NCBI GenBank assembly: GCA_963834365.1
Contig: CAWIBS010000003.1
Coordinates: 1 to 34,470 of the forward strand
DNA length: 34,470 nt
DNA from: CAWJAP01 sp963834365
GTDB lineage: Bacteria; Acidobacteriota; Vicinamibacteria; Vicinamibacterales; Vicinamibacteraceae
Direction of reading: 5' to 3'
Position 1 is the stretch's first letter; every line of letters begins with the position of its first letter. The notes below the pieces were generated by a model. The model saw nothing but the letters and a program-made list of their open reading frames with translations, was not told where the DNA came from and did not search any database. A program made the position numbers and the translations under genes. Positions 8,670-18,407 of this stretch are shown here, in pieces.

Positions 8670-9877
8670 GACGTCGCCACTCCGGCGCACCGGGCCCGAC
8701 GCCGCCAGTCATGCGTCCTGAGCTGCGAGCGCAGAACCCTGAGGGTGACGGCGGCGCCGCGCATTCGCAGGGCCGCGCGCGGCGGTCGGAAATCGAGCGC
8801 CTGCTGGACGGCTGCGGCGAGCGCCGGACCGCTCAACTGCCCCGCATCGAGAACGCGGACGAGACCACGTGCTTCGAGCCTTCGTGCCCGATGTCCCTGC
8901 TCGTCCTCCCCGGCCTCGGAGAACGGAACGACGACGGCTGGCACACCGCTCCGGACGACTTCGAGCGCCGTGTTGTAGCCACATTGACTGACGGACACGG
9001 CGCAGGTCCGAAGCATCGGACCCAGCGCCGGAACGACGCGATCCACGTGCAGGCCGGCACGGGTGGAAGCCGCCTGGCGCAGCTCGCCCCAGAGAGCCTC
9101 TGGCACGAAAGGCCCGGCGACGATGCGCATGCTCAGACCGAGGTCGTCCCAAAGGTGGCGGTGCGCGTCGAGCGCCGCACGCAGTAGCGGTGCCGCCACA
9201 CGGCCGCCGCCGGCCGATACGAGAACCTCCCGATTGCGGGCGGCATTCGCGGGAAGGCGGTGGTGGCCATCCCTGACGACGAACCCCGTGTAGTGGACCG
9301 GGACCGTGAGGTCGGGCGCGGGGCGGAAGGTGTCCTCGAATCGCACGACCCGCGGATCCGCGTGAACGAGGATGCCATCGAAGTACTGCTCGGCCCAGCG
9401 TCTGGCGCGCTCGTCGTGGGAGGCTTGATCGACGCCCCGGCTGACCAGGATGTCCCGGACGCTGCAGAAGACGCGCGGGCGCGCCTCGTGGGGTTCCGCG
9501 CGCGCGGCCGAGAGCATCGGGACAATCTCGCCTGCCAGTTGCTTCCGTCCGAACGGAAACAGCTCCACGACGACGACGGCCGGCCGGCAGGCGCGATACG
9601 TCTCGAGGACCAGCTCTCGTCGGAGATGCTTCGCGTGCTCCACGCTCGCCGTTCCGCGCGCCGCGCGAAGCGATCCGCCAATCTCCATCGTCAGCGCAGG
9701 GAGCTGGACGAGCTCGATGCCCCGCGGAGCCGTGAGCCCTTCAGGAGCCTCGCCGCCGCTCACGAGGACGACCGTGAACTGCTGACGGAGCGCGCGGATC
9801 AGCGTCCAGGTGCGCACGAGATGTCCCAGTCCCAGGCCGTGGTGCGCGTAGAAGAGCAATGGCGGGCGGGATGTCAT
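8666..9877 (-). CDS. MurG-like glycosyltransferase (COG4671-type), second copy
   Basis: This 403-aa protein starts MTSRPPLLFYAHHGLGLGH, the glycine-rich N-terminal loop of GT-B enzymes of this group. The C-terminal half carries LVSAGGGRVAAPLL, VSQCGYNTALEVVRSGVP and PFSEAGEDEQGHRARRLEARG, equivalent to the nucleotide-sugar-binding half of MurG. The ATG at 9877 overlaps the upstream kinase stop (ATGA), and its own stop overlaps the deacetylase start. In the raw sequence it is fused in frame to the kinase, because the kinase is frameshifted at 10181-10183. It should transfer a sugar from a nucleotide donor to a membrane-bound or cytosolic acceptor. It is a distant paralogue of the glycosyltransferase at 18404-19575. 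Confidence 0.85.
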   Translation of the reverse strand: MTSRPPLLFYAHHGLGLGHLVRTWTLIRALRQQFTVVLVSGGEAPEGLTAPRGIELVQLPALTMEIGGSLRAARGTASVEHAKHLRRELVLETYRACRPAVVVVELFPFGRKQLAGEIVPMLSAARAEPHEARPRVFCSVRDILVSRGVDQASHDERARRWAEQYFDGILVHADPRVVRFEDTFRPAPDLTVPVHYTGFVVRDGHHRLPANAARNREVLVSAGGGRVAAPLLRAALDAHRHLWDDLGLSMRIVAGPFVPEALWGELRQAASTRAGLHVDRVVPALGPMLRTCAVSVSQCGYNTALEVVRSGVPAVVVPFSEAGEDEQGHRARRLEARGLVRVLDAGQLSGPALAAAVQQALDFRPPRAALRMRGAAVTLRVLRSQLRTHDWRRRARCAGVATS

Positions 9878-11080
9878 GCGGCCTCCCTGCCCATCCGGCG
9901 CGCGGCCGCTGCGAGGATCCGCAGCGCCTTGGCATCTCCGTCGGGGTGAACCGCACGAGCGGCGCGGTACGCCTTCGCGAGGTGTTTGTGAAGGCGATAC
10001 GCGGCAAGACGCCTGGCATCGAGTCGTCCGGCGATCGACTCGAAGGCGAGCTGGCACTGCGCCGCCACGCGCTCGGCAGTCCGCGCGTCGCCATCGAAAT
10101 CGAACGCGGCGACGAACGTTGCGACATCGAGCTCCGGCTCTCCCAGGGAGAACCGGTCGAAGTCCACGAGGCCAAGGTTGCCCGTCGTGGGTCAGCAGCC
10201 ACTGCTTGGGATGTGGTGCGCCATGGACTGGCCTCAGCGGCTTCGCCTCCACTTGCGAGGCCATCTCGATGGCGTGCGCGAGGAGCGCCTCGGCCACGGA
10301 GGTCGCAGCGGGCACGGCGTGTCGCAGCCCGTCGACGTAGTGGCGCGTCCGCAGCTGCTGCGCTTCAGCATCGAACGTCGCTCGAGGACGCACCGATGAA
10401 CGGGAAAGCGACGCGAGCGCCCTCCCCACCTGAGAGGCGAGCCGGGAGCAGGTCTCGGTGGTGAGCGCGGACGGCAAGGAAACGCCCTCCACGGCTTCCT
10501 GCCACAGCGTCCGGTGCATGGCGTCCCACCGTTGCGGGCGAGCCACCCGGAACCGCAGTTCGCCACGCGTGGCGGCCTCTTCCAGCAAGCGGGCCTCCTC
10601 GTGGATTCGCTCGCCGCGGTCGTCTGGATACACCTTCGCGAACGAGATGCGGTCTCCGCGGGCGACACGGAACGTGCATCGCCGTCGCGGCCGGTACCGG
10701 ACCACCGCGACGTCCGCGGCAGACGAGGCGACCGCCGACAGCGTGGACAGGGCCGGATCGGACGTGAAGGGCGTCACACGAATCCAGCCGACCTGATCGA
10801 CGTCGGACACATGTCCGCAGAGTGAGTCGTCGGGCCGGCGCTCGAACGCCTCGACCTGCCAAATGGCCGCTCCACCTTCCGCGTCACTCAGCACCATCAC
10901 CGCATAGGGTTCGGTCCAGGGTTGGAACCTGGCATACGTGCGCGTCCACCGGGCTGTCGGGCGTTGATCCGGGCGCGCCGCTGCACGCGACACGGGATCG
11001 AGGAGGAGCTCATCCGACCGGAGCGCCTCGAGCCGCGCCCGATAGTGACGATGAGCCGCGTCACGCATCGTCGAAGCCAT
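9874..11080 (-). CDS. APH-fold protein lacking the catalytic Asp (possible pseudokinase), one frameshift
   Basis: The reconstructed protein has about 401 aa. A G too many at 10181-10183 (GACGGGCAAC for GACGGCAAC) shifts the frame. After correction the C-terminal lobe reads GNLGLVDFDRFSLGEPELD and ends RRMGREAA. The N-terminal part contains VAVVRYRPRRRCTFRVARG, like the RYKPGRKC element of kinase 3. The catalytic loop reads VHGAPHPKQWLL where active APH kinases have H-G/R-D-x4-N: the Asp is Ala (codon GCA) and the Asn is Gln. The metal Asp (LVDFD) is kept. It may be a pseudokinase or use another mechanism. The start is at 11080 or at the ATG 11068; both overlap the upstream kinase gene. Confidence 0.75.
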
Positions 11081-12350
11081 CGAGCACGCGCACGGCGTGC
11101 GTCAGAAGGGGCTCGAGATACTCGAGGCCCAGAGGTCGAAGGCGTGTCACGGCGCGCGCGGCGCGTTCCACCAGCAGAGCGGCAGCCGTGTGCCATTTCA
11201 GGGAAGCGAGCGGCGGACCCGGACGAGCGCCGTCGTAGCCAGCCTGGAACGCTTCTGACAGCTCGAGCCGGGCCGCTCGAGAGAGACGACCCGCGACGGT
11301 GAGGTAGTGGAGTCCCGCGAGGAAGCTCGCCACGTCCGCCGCGGGTGGACCGGTGACGGCATCCTCGACGTCGATCAACGTCACGGAGGTGTCGGTGAAA
11401 ATCGCGTTCTTGGGGTGCACGTCCCCATGGAGGAGGCGGAACCCCGCAGGGTCCTCCGCGGGGCAACGGGCAATCAGCTTCTCCGCGAGGGCGGCCGCCG
11501 CGTCACCGATGTCGGGACGCATGGACGCGAGCAGATTCGCGGCCTTACGCAGCTGCTCGTCCTGGAATCGGACGAAGGCTGACGGAGCCTCGACATCGAG
11601 ACGATGGAAGCTCGCCAGGGCGGACCCGAGGCGGAACACGTCGGGCACCGCCGCTGCGTGGGTCAGGTCCGCGAGCCGGCGGCCTTTCACCGCGCTCAGC
11701 ACGAGCGTGCGCTGAGACGGGTCGTAGCCGATCGGCCGGGGCACGGCGAGATTCGGATGGCCGAGCGGCACCGCGCGCCAGAGACGTTGGCAGAGGTCGT
11801 GATCCTGTCGTCCCTGGTCGCGCGCGCACACCTTCGCGTACGCCGCGACCTCGCCATGCGCGTCGACGAGCGCGAGTGTCGCCGACTTCTCGGGCGCATA
11901 GGCCGCGAGCCGTGTGTGAACGTATGCGCGAGCACCCTCACATGCCAGAATCGCGGGACGACTCGCGACGTGGGGGAGCGCGGCGATCTTGCGGTCGTTG
12001 GGAAACGTCCAGAACACCGTCTCGAGATCCGCGTCATGGACGACCGCCGGCCACGAATCGCGGGGCACGGCCGCCGAAAGGGCCTCGCGGTAAGCCGCTT
12101 CACTGCGCCCCTGCCTGAAGGCGCGTGCGGCGACGACGACCGACCGATCGGCGACATGAAGCCGGTGGACGGTTCGCAGGCTCTTGCCGATCTGGTAGTT
12201 GACCCGGATCCGCTCGCAGCGCCCGGGTGACAGTCCTTCCAGGTCGAGGGCGGCGGACAGCCGGTTGGCGACGACCGCCGGATCGAGCAACCGATCGCGC
12301 TGGGGCAACGACGCGTCCGGTGCCAGCTTTGCTGCCGTTGTCGCGATCAC
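11061..12350 (-). CDS. APH-fold phosphotransferase (kinase 1 of the glycan cluster)
   Basis: The GTG at 12350 overlaps the heparinase stop as GTGA and gives 429 aa, beginning MIATTAAKLAPDASLPQ. The frame stays open further upstream, but that part lies inside the heparinase gene. A beta-rich N-terminal lobe (IRVNYQIGKSLRTVHRL, then VAAYAKVC with the likely ATP-binding Lys) precedes the catalytic motif LLHGDVHPKNAIF and LIDVEDAVTGPPAADVASF. All catalytic residues are present. The residues that phosphorylate small molecules in aminoglycoside, choline and maltose kinases are therefore conserved. With two GTs, a deacetylase and an ABC exporter around it, a sugar or lipid-linked sugar acceptor is plausible but not shown. 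No frameshift was seen. Confidence 0.82.
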   Translation of the reverse strand: MIATTAAKLAPDASLPQRDRLLDPAVVANRLSAALDLEGLSPGRCERIRVNYQIGKSLRTVHRLHVADRSVVVAARAFRQGRSEAAYREALSAAVPRDSWPAVVHDADLETVFWTFPNDRKIAALPHVASRPAILACEGARAYVHTRLAAYAPEKSATLALVDAHGEVAAYAKVCARDQGRQDHDLCQRLWRAVPLGHPNLAVPRPIGYDPSQRTLVLSAVKGRRLADLTHAAAVPDVFRLGSALASFHRLDVEAPSAFVRFQDEQLRKAANLLASMRPDIGDAAAALAEKLIARCPAEDPAGFRLLHGDVHPKNAIFTDTSVTLIDVEDAVTGPPAADVASFLAGLHYLTVAGRLSRAARLELSEAFQAGYDGARPGPPLASLKWHTAAALLVERAARAVTRLRPLGLEYLEPLLTHAVRVLDGFDDA

Positions 12351-14251
12351 GGGCGTTCCTCCACGTCCGCCGTCAACCCCGCGAGCGCGCCGGTCACCCC
12401 CGAGCCAATCGCTCCTTTGTACTGGCCGCCCTTTCCGCAGTGCTGCCAGGCGGCCGTTCCGAATGTATTGAGAGGCGCCAGCCACGTGGGGACGTCCGAT
12501 GCGCTCCAGGCCACTCGATCGACCCGGTCGCTGCCGCCGACACCGCTGACTTCGACGAATCCGAACGGTTCGTTTGGGGATTGGGGCTCGACCCGCACCT
12601 GCGGCGCACGCTCGCCGGCTCGCATTGGAATGACCAGCGACAGGAAATCGGCCGCGATCACCCCGCAGCACCGTGCGGCCACTACCGGAGCTGGAAGCTT
12701 GATGCCATAGCTCGGAGCGACCCACCCCGGCTCGATCGCCACGGCCCCACCGGTCACGAACATGACGAAGCCGGGCGCCCGGACCTCAGTGCCTTCCGTC
12801 CCGCTGCGGCACTGCGTCCGATTCCATGCCTCGTGCGCGAGGTGGAACCTCAACGTGTAGTCGTGAGGGGTTCCGGCCCGAAGCGAGTCCTCGACGATCC
12901 AGTACTCGTTGGCGACGAAGAGGATGCGTCGCCGGTGGACCGCGTCGTAGCAGGGGCTCTGCACCTCGCCCCACAGCATGTCGAGGCCTTCGGCCGTCGT
13001 GCGGCCGAGCCATCGCCCCTGGGCCACGGCGGCCTTCGGCTTGCCGCGGAAGTAAAATGTCTGGTCGAGGTCGTCCACCGAGACCGTGTTGTGCGCGGGC
13101 GTGCCCTTGAACCAGCGGCGCCACGGCACCGGCGCGTCCAGATACGTATAGCGGCCCGGGTCCACCACCAGCGGACGATCCCCCGCCGCGATCTCCACGT
13201 TGAGCAGGTCGTAGTGGCCGTGCCCGCCGTCGCCGAGAGGACCGCAGTCGAAAATCAGGAACCGTTCTCCGAGCCCGGAAGCCGCCTTTCCCGTCCAGCC
13301 GCTGCGCTGAACGAAGTAGCCTCCGTCCCGGAACCCGACGTTCGCGATGGCCGGTGGACGGCCCCGCTGCCCGCGGCTGCCGACATACAGGAAGTCCTCG
13401 CGGCCGAGGAGCTCGCCGGCGAGCTCGAGCACATCGAGATAGCTGCCGCTATCGCTGTCGGACAGGGCGGGAATGCAGCCATCCGGGCGATGGCAATGCA
13501 TCGCGAACTCGCAGGCGAGGGCGAGCCGTGCGTCGAAATCGTCGGCCAGCCGGAGACCGAACTGGTGCGCGTTCTGCCGCAATCCCACGAAGGAGCGCAA
13601 CACGACCATGTGGTAGTGCGTGGACGATTCGCGGTGTGTGCCATCGGCGCGCATGTCGGCGCGCAGGTTGGCGCACAACTCCCGGATCGAAAAGTCCAGC
13701 AGCTCTGCTCCGTGGTCGATCTGCGGCAGCGCGAGGGCCGCGATGAACAACGCGTAGAGCTCCAGCGTGCGGTGATTGCGTTCGCGGGTCAGGTGCTGCC
13801 GCAATCGGACGACCTGGCGCTGCAGGCTCGCGAGGAGGTCCCCGGCGACGTCCTCACCGAGCCCGGCATTCGCTCGTCGGAATCCGTTCCAGGCGTAGAT
13901 CCAGTTCTGGATTCGGCGTGCCGTCACGTCGCTGGTGTCGAGCTCGATCGGCACCTGCTCGATGAACGATCGAACGGCCCGCACCCAGGCCTCGACGAAC
14001 CTGGGATCGCCCGTCTCGCGGAATGCCGACGCGAGATCGAGGCCGAAGTAGCACTTGCGCCATTCGAGCGCCCACTCCCTGTCTGCCGGCAGCGTCGATC
14101 CGAGCCAGTCGGGATGCCGGCCGGCGACGACCGTCACGCCCTGATGCGTGTAGCGCCCGGCCACGACCTCTTCTGCCGTGGCGCGACTCCGATGCAGGCG
14201 CTCGATGACGCAGAAGACGTCCCGCGGCTGGAGAGGGGCGCACGCGGTCAT
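12347..14251 (-). CDS. Heparinase II/III-family protein (polysaccharide lyase-like)
   Basis: The protein has 634 aa when started at the ATG at 14251 (MTACAPLQPRDVFCVI). An alpha/alpha-toroid N-terminal part includes RRIQNWIYAWNGFRRA and RNHRTLELYALFIAAL. The lyase core ESSTHYHMVVLRSFVG carries the catalytic Tyr/His region, and the beta-sheet part begins GDGGHGHYDLLNVEI, then PLVVDPGRYTYLD. Such proteins are common in exopolysaccharide clusters, where they cleave uronate-containing chains to set length or clear the periplasm. No clear signal peptide follows this start, so the location is uncertain. The ATG overlaps the end of the ABC gene if a 1-nt insertion there is corrected; in the raw sequence the two are one 1254-codon frame. 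Confidence 0.85.
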   Translation of the reverse strand: MTACAPLQPRDVFCVIERLHRSRATAEEVVAGRYTHQGVTVVAGRHPDWLGSTLPADREWALEWRKCYFGLDLASAFRETGDPRFVEAWVRAVRSFIEQVPIELDTSDVTARRIQNWIYAWNGFRRANAGLGEDVAGDLLASLQRQVVRLRQHLTRERNHRTLELYALFIAALALPQIDHGAELLDFSIRELCANLRADMRADGTHRESSTHYHMVVLRSFVGLRQNAHQFGLRLADDFDARLALACEFAMHCHRPDGCIPALSDSDSGSYLDVLELAGELLGREDFLYVGSRGQRGRPPAIANVGFRDGGYFVQRSGWTGKAASGLGERFLIFDCGPLGDGGHGHYDLLNVEIAAGDRPLVVDPGRYTYLDAPVPWRRWFKGTPAHNTVSVDDLDQTFYFRGKPKAAVAQGRWLGRTTAEGLDMLWGEVQSPCYDAVHRRRILFVANEYWIVEDSLRAGTPHDYTLRFHLAHEAWNRTQCRSGTEGTEVRAPGFVMFVTGGAVAIEPGWVAPSYGIKLPAPVVAARCCGVIAADFLSLVIPMRAGERAPQVRVEPQSPNEPFGFVEVSGVGGSDRVDRVAWSASDVPTWLAPLNTFGTAAWQHCGKGGQYKGAIGSGVTGALAGLTADVEERP

Positions 14252-16027
14252 CGCGTCAGCTCTCCCGCCGGCTCGCGCTGGCGCGCCGTGCCCCGTGATG
14301 TCTGCGACAACCCCCTCGTCCAGCCGATAGATCACGTCCGCATGATCGAGGAGCGAGAGCCGGTGCGTCACCGCCAGACAGGTGCGGTCGCGCTTGAGGC
14401 GCAACAGGGCCGCCGCAATGATGGCTGCCGAGGCCGCATCGACGTTCGACACGGGTTCGTCCAGCAGCAGGATGGGCCGATCGAGGAGGAACGCGCGGGC
14501 GAGGGAGAGGCGCTGGCGCTCGCCGCCCGAGACGTTGATGCCGTCCTCTCCCAGCCGCGTGTCGAGCCCGCGGGGAAGGCTGGCGATGAACTCGTCCAGG
14601 CCGACCAGTTCCAGCGCCTGCCAGAGACGCGCCTCGCCCGCGGGCGTTGCCAGTGCTGAAAGCGCGTCGCGAATCGTGCCCGCAAACAGGTGCGTGTCCT
14701 GACCCATCGGCGCAATCTGGGCCCGCAGGGATCGAAGCGAGATCTCGGGCAGCGGACGATCGTCCAGGAGGATGACTCCCCGCGCCGGATCGAAGAGCCG
14801 GTGGAGCAGTGCGAGCACCGTGCTCTTGCCGGCGCCGCTCGCCCCGAGCAGGACCGTGAGACACCCCGGTTCGAGCCGCAGGGACACGCCACGCAGCACG
14901 GGGCCCCGGTCCTGGTCCATCGGCGGGTACCGGAACCACACGTCCCGCATCTCGATCACGCCCCGCGCGCGCGTCAGCGTCACGGCGTGCGGCAGATCGA
15001 GGACGGCCGGCTGCAGGTCGAGCAACTTCAGGAGCCGCTCACCCGCGGCCAATCCCCGGGACGTCGTCTCCGCGAGATCGTTCAGGCGCTCGATCGGTTT
15101 GAGCAGCTGAACGATGTACGCCGTCAGTACGGTGAGGTCCCCGATGGTGAGGGCTCCGCGTCGCACGAGGTGCGCCCCGAATCCCACGATGGCCGCGACG
15201 GCGACCCCGTGAGCGATCTTGAACACCTGTTCCATCGACACGGCCACCGACGTCTCGCGGACGCCGGCCCGCAGGCTGCGCGCGTTGATGCCGGCGAACC
15301 GCTGCCGGGTCCTGGCCTCGGCGCCCAGCGCCTGGATGCTCGGCAGGCCTCGCACGATTTCCTGCGCGAGGCCGGCGACCTCGCCTTCCTCGCGACGCTT
15401 CTCCCGCGATGCCGCACCGAGCCTTCGCCCGTAGTGCCGCACCAGCACGGTGAAGAACGGCAGCAGCAGCAGGCTGAGCCACGCAACGCGCGGCTCGACG
15501 TAGAACATCATGGCGAGGGTCGCCACGATGGTGAACGCCGCTTCGAAGATCGTGGGCAGCACCTTGGTTTGAAGACGGACGAAGAGGTCCACGTCTCCCA
15601 CCATGCGCAGGACGAGCTCGCCGCTTCGATGCGACGTGCGAACCGTGGGCGGCAGCGTCTGCACGTGCGAGAGCATGCGGTCCCGCAGCTCGAGGCTGAC
15701 CAGCTCCCGGATGCGCGCCCCGATCAGTTTCTGGAGGGCATCAGCCCCGGCTCGGAGCGCCGTGATCGCCAGAATCGCCGCGGCGAGCAGGATGATCAGG
15801 GACTCCGTCGACAGGCCGCGCCCCAACGGGCCCAACGCATCGGGGAGGGGCCTGTCGCTCAGGACGTCATCGATGAGCAGCTTCAGCGGCCAAGGCGCGA
15901 GCACCCCGAGCGCGACTTCCAGGACCCGGAAGACGTAGGAGGAGGCGAGGGAGCTCCGACGCGCCCACAGGTGCGGACCGAACACGCGAACCAGCCGGTG
16001 GACGTCGCCGCGATGGCGGGCGGTCAT
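14248..16027 (-). CDS. ABC transporter, fused permease/ATPase half-transporter, 3' frameshift
   Basis: The protein has about 592 aa. An N-terminal transmembrane domain (residues ~15-310, with hydrophobic stretches such as SLIILLAAAILAITAL) is followed by an ATPase with Walker A GASGAGKST, signature VSGGERQRLSLARA, Walker B ILLLDEP and H-loop THRLS. It belongs to the MsbA-like exporter group and would work as a homodimer, probably flipping a lipid-linked glycan across the inner membrane. The ATG at 16027 overlaps the upstream GT stop (ATGA). A GGGG run (plus-strand CCCC, 14291-14294) with one G removed yields the ending ITGTARQREPAGELTR and a TGA that overlaps the heparinase ATG by 4 bp, as at the other junctions. 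Confidence 0.87.
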
Positions 16028-17338
16028 GCGAGGACCCGCTCCAGAAGGGTCACGTAGTCGGCCGCCAGCTTGTCGCCGTCGAACCGTTCGCGCACCGTCG
16101 CCTGGCCGCATCGCGCCAGCCTCGCGGCCACCGCGGGGGACTGATGCAGGTCGAGGATCGCCATCGCCGCGGCGGCGGCATCATCCGGCGGGATCAGCAC
16201 GCCGTTCTCGCCGTGCGACACGAGCTCGGGAATGCCCGACACGGCCGTCGTGACGACCGGAACCCCGCACGCCATGGCTTCGAGGAGCACGTTCGGAATC
16301 CCGTCGCGATCGCCGTTCCGGGCGACCCGGCACGGCAGGCAGAACACGGTGGCGCGCCGGTATTCGTCGAACAGCGCCTCCGGATCGAGCGGTCCCACGA
16401 GCTGCACGTGATCCTCGAGACCGAGCTGGGCGATGCGGCGTCGCACCGGCACGCTGGCGTCTCCGTCTTCGCCGACGATCCGCGCGTGGAGCGGCACGCC
16501 GCCGTCGACGAGCCGGCCGCAGGCATCGACGAAGACGTCGAACCCCTTCTTGGCCACCAGCCGGCCCACGCCCAGCAGGCGAACGCCGCCGCCCCCGGCC
16601 CGCGGTTCGAGGCCCGCTGCGACGAGCTCGGTGAACGCGGCGTTCAGCCCGTGATAGAAGCGGTGGACGGGTGTTCGCGGAGCGAGCTGCTGGAGATGCT
16701 GCCGGTTGGCATCCGTAGCACGTGATCGCGAACCGCGCCGCACGCAGCTTGCGGCGCAGCAGGCCCGCGGGATTCAGATCCGGCGCGTAGATGTCCTTCG
16801 CGTGGCCCGTGAAGGAGAACGGCAGCCCGAGCATCATCGCGGCGAGCCACGTCACGGTCGTCGCGCCATGCGCGAAATGCGCGTGCAGGTGTCCGACGGC
16901 CGGTCCGCTCGCCACCCGGTCGGCGAGGGCAGCGGCCAGCAGGAGCTCCTTCACATAGACCTTGCGGGGCCACGACCAGAACGACGGGCGGGCGCGAACG
17001 GCCTGGCTCGAGGCCTGGAAAACGGCGCGCACCAGGCCGGCCGGCCGGCGAGCGGCCGCACGGCGAACCGCTGGCAGGAACACCGGCAGGTGGTCGGCCA
17101 GCCAGTGCCGCAGCGGAATCCCGGAGACCGACGTGGTCGGCGGCAGATACTCAGGGGTGGCGCGTACGTGACGCGCGACGGACCGGGCGAGCTCTTCGTC
17201 GCCCCGCTTCATCACGAACAGTCTCAGTGGCAGCCCGGCGCGCTCGATGCGAAGGATCTCGCTGGTAATGAACACCTCCGAGGCGCGCGGATAGCCTTTC
17301 AACACGTACCCGATCGCGGCGTGGCGCTCCTCACGCAT
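16024..17338 (-). CDS. GT4-family glycosyltransferase, one frameshift
   Basis: The reconstructed protein has about 437 aa, beginning MREERHAAIGYVLKGYPRAS at the ATG at 17338, which overlaps the preceding GT by 8 bp. The N-terminal GT-B domain includes SEVFITSEILRIERAG and HAHFAHGATTVTWLA with FTGHAKDIY. The frame changes at 16717, where one extra base lies between ACGTGC and ACGGATGCC. The C-terminal domain then has LGVGRLVAKKGFDVFV, RIVGEDGD and GIPNVLLEAMACGVPVVTT, the GT4 nucleotide-sugar-binding and E-x7-E region. It should add a sugar from a nucleotide donor to the growing cytosolic lipid-linked glycan. It is a paralogue of its upstream neighbour. Confidence 0.88.
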
Positions 17339-18407
17339 ACAAGCTCGTGATCGCATCGCAGAACCGGCGCGTGCACACGGCCAGGGCGAAGTCCCGCTCG
17401 ACCCTCGATCGGCCGGCATCACCCAGTCGCTGCCGGAGGCCCGCGTCGCGCGCGAGCCGATCGAGAGCCGCGGCCAGCGCCGTGGGCTCGGCGGCGGGCA
17501 CCAGCAGTCCGTGGACGCCCGGACTCAGCGCCATGCGGATCGCCGGGGTGTCACTGGCGACCACGGCCCGTGCACTCGCCATCGCCTCCAGCACGACGTT
17601 CGGCAGGCCGTCGCGGTCCCCCGCACGATCCCGCACGGACGGCACCACGACTACATCGGCCCAGGCGTACTGGCGGGGGAGATCGCTGTGTGTCAGGGCT
17701 CCCGGGAGCTGGACGGCGTCCCGGAGACCGAGCGCCGCCACGCGCGCTTCGAGCGACGCCCGTTCGACGCCCTCGCCGATGATGCGCAGCTCGAATGGGA
17801 CGTTCAGCCGCGCAACCGCCTCCAGGAGTACCAGGAAGCCCTTCTTTTCGACGAGACGCCCCACCGCGAGCAGCCGCAGGCGCACGCGAGAGCGCCGCAC
17901 CGTCCGGGAGAATCGCGTCAGATCGACGCCGTGCGGCGTGAGATGGGCGATGCGACCAGCCTGCCGGATCGCCTGGGCCGCATCGACGTTGCACGCGAGG
18001 ATGCCCGCGGCGTGCCGCCCGAGATCGCCGAGGGTTGCCTGATCGATCTTCCTGAGATCCCTGGCGTGCGCGCTGAAGCCGAATGGCACTCGAAGCCGCC
18101 GCGCCAGATGCTGGGCGACTCGCGCCGGCTGATGCGCGAAGTACCCATGCACGGCCGACACCGGCCGGCCGCGCAGATGTGCGGCCGCCGAGAAGGCCTG
18201 CTGTTCCGCCGAGGCGTCGGGGAGGTACATCACCCGGCGGGAGACCCGCGACGTATCGGGCTGGCAAGGGCCCGGCTCACCCGGTTTGGTCGCGAGGACC
18301 GCCAGAAGCGCACCCGCCTCCTCGAGCGCGAGAAGCTCGTTCAAGAGGAACGTCTCCGATCGACGCGGGAACCCGCTGATCACGACGGCGATGCCTCCTC
18401 GGGTCAT
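17331..18407 (-). CDS. GT4-family glycosyltransferase
   Basis: This is an intact 358-aa GT-B enzyme. The N-terminal part has VVISGFPRRSETFLLNELLA and VHGYFAHQPARVAQ with FSAHARDLRKID, as in its downstream paralogue. The C-terminal part has LLAVGRLVEKKGFLVLLEA, RIIGEGVE and GLPNVVLEAMASARAVVASD, the GT4 donor-binding motif with conserved Glu residues. The ATG at 18407 overlaps the stop of the preceding gene (ATGA). It acts in the cytosol on a nucleotide sugar and a lipid-linked acceptor. The donor sugar cannot be read from the sequence. Confidence 0.9.
   Translation of the reverse strand: MTRGGIAVVISGFPRRSETFLLNELLALEEAGALLAVLATKPGEPGPCQPDTSRVSRRVMYLPDASAEQQAFSAAAHLRGRPVSAVHGYFAHQPARVAQHLARRLRVPFGFSAHARDLRKIDQATLGDLGRHAAGILACNVDAAQAIRQAGRIAHLTPHGVDLTRFSRTVRRSRVRLRLLAVGRLVEKKGFLVLLEAVARLNVPFELRIIGEGVERASLEARVAALGLRDAVQLPGALTHSDLPRQYAWADVVVVPSVRDRAGDRDGLPNVVLEAMASARAVVASDTPAIRMALSPGVHGLLVPAAEPTALAAALDRLARDAGLRQRLGDAGRSRVERDFALAVCTRRFCDAITSLYA

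Noticed and set aside
8666..11080. Apparent fusion of an APH-fold kinase with a MurG-like glycosyltransferase
   Set aside because: One extra G at 10181-10183 explains it. With correction the kinase ends at a TGA overlapping the glycosyltransferase ATG by 4 bp.
12227..14659. Very long open frame on the plus strand opposite the heparinase gene
   Set aside because: It has no recognisable motifs, is rich in Arg/Gly/Ala/Pro and mirrors the codon bias of the minus-strand genes. GC-rich antisense frames stay open by chance.
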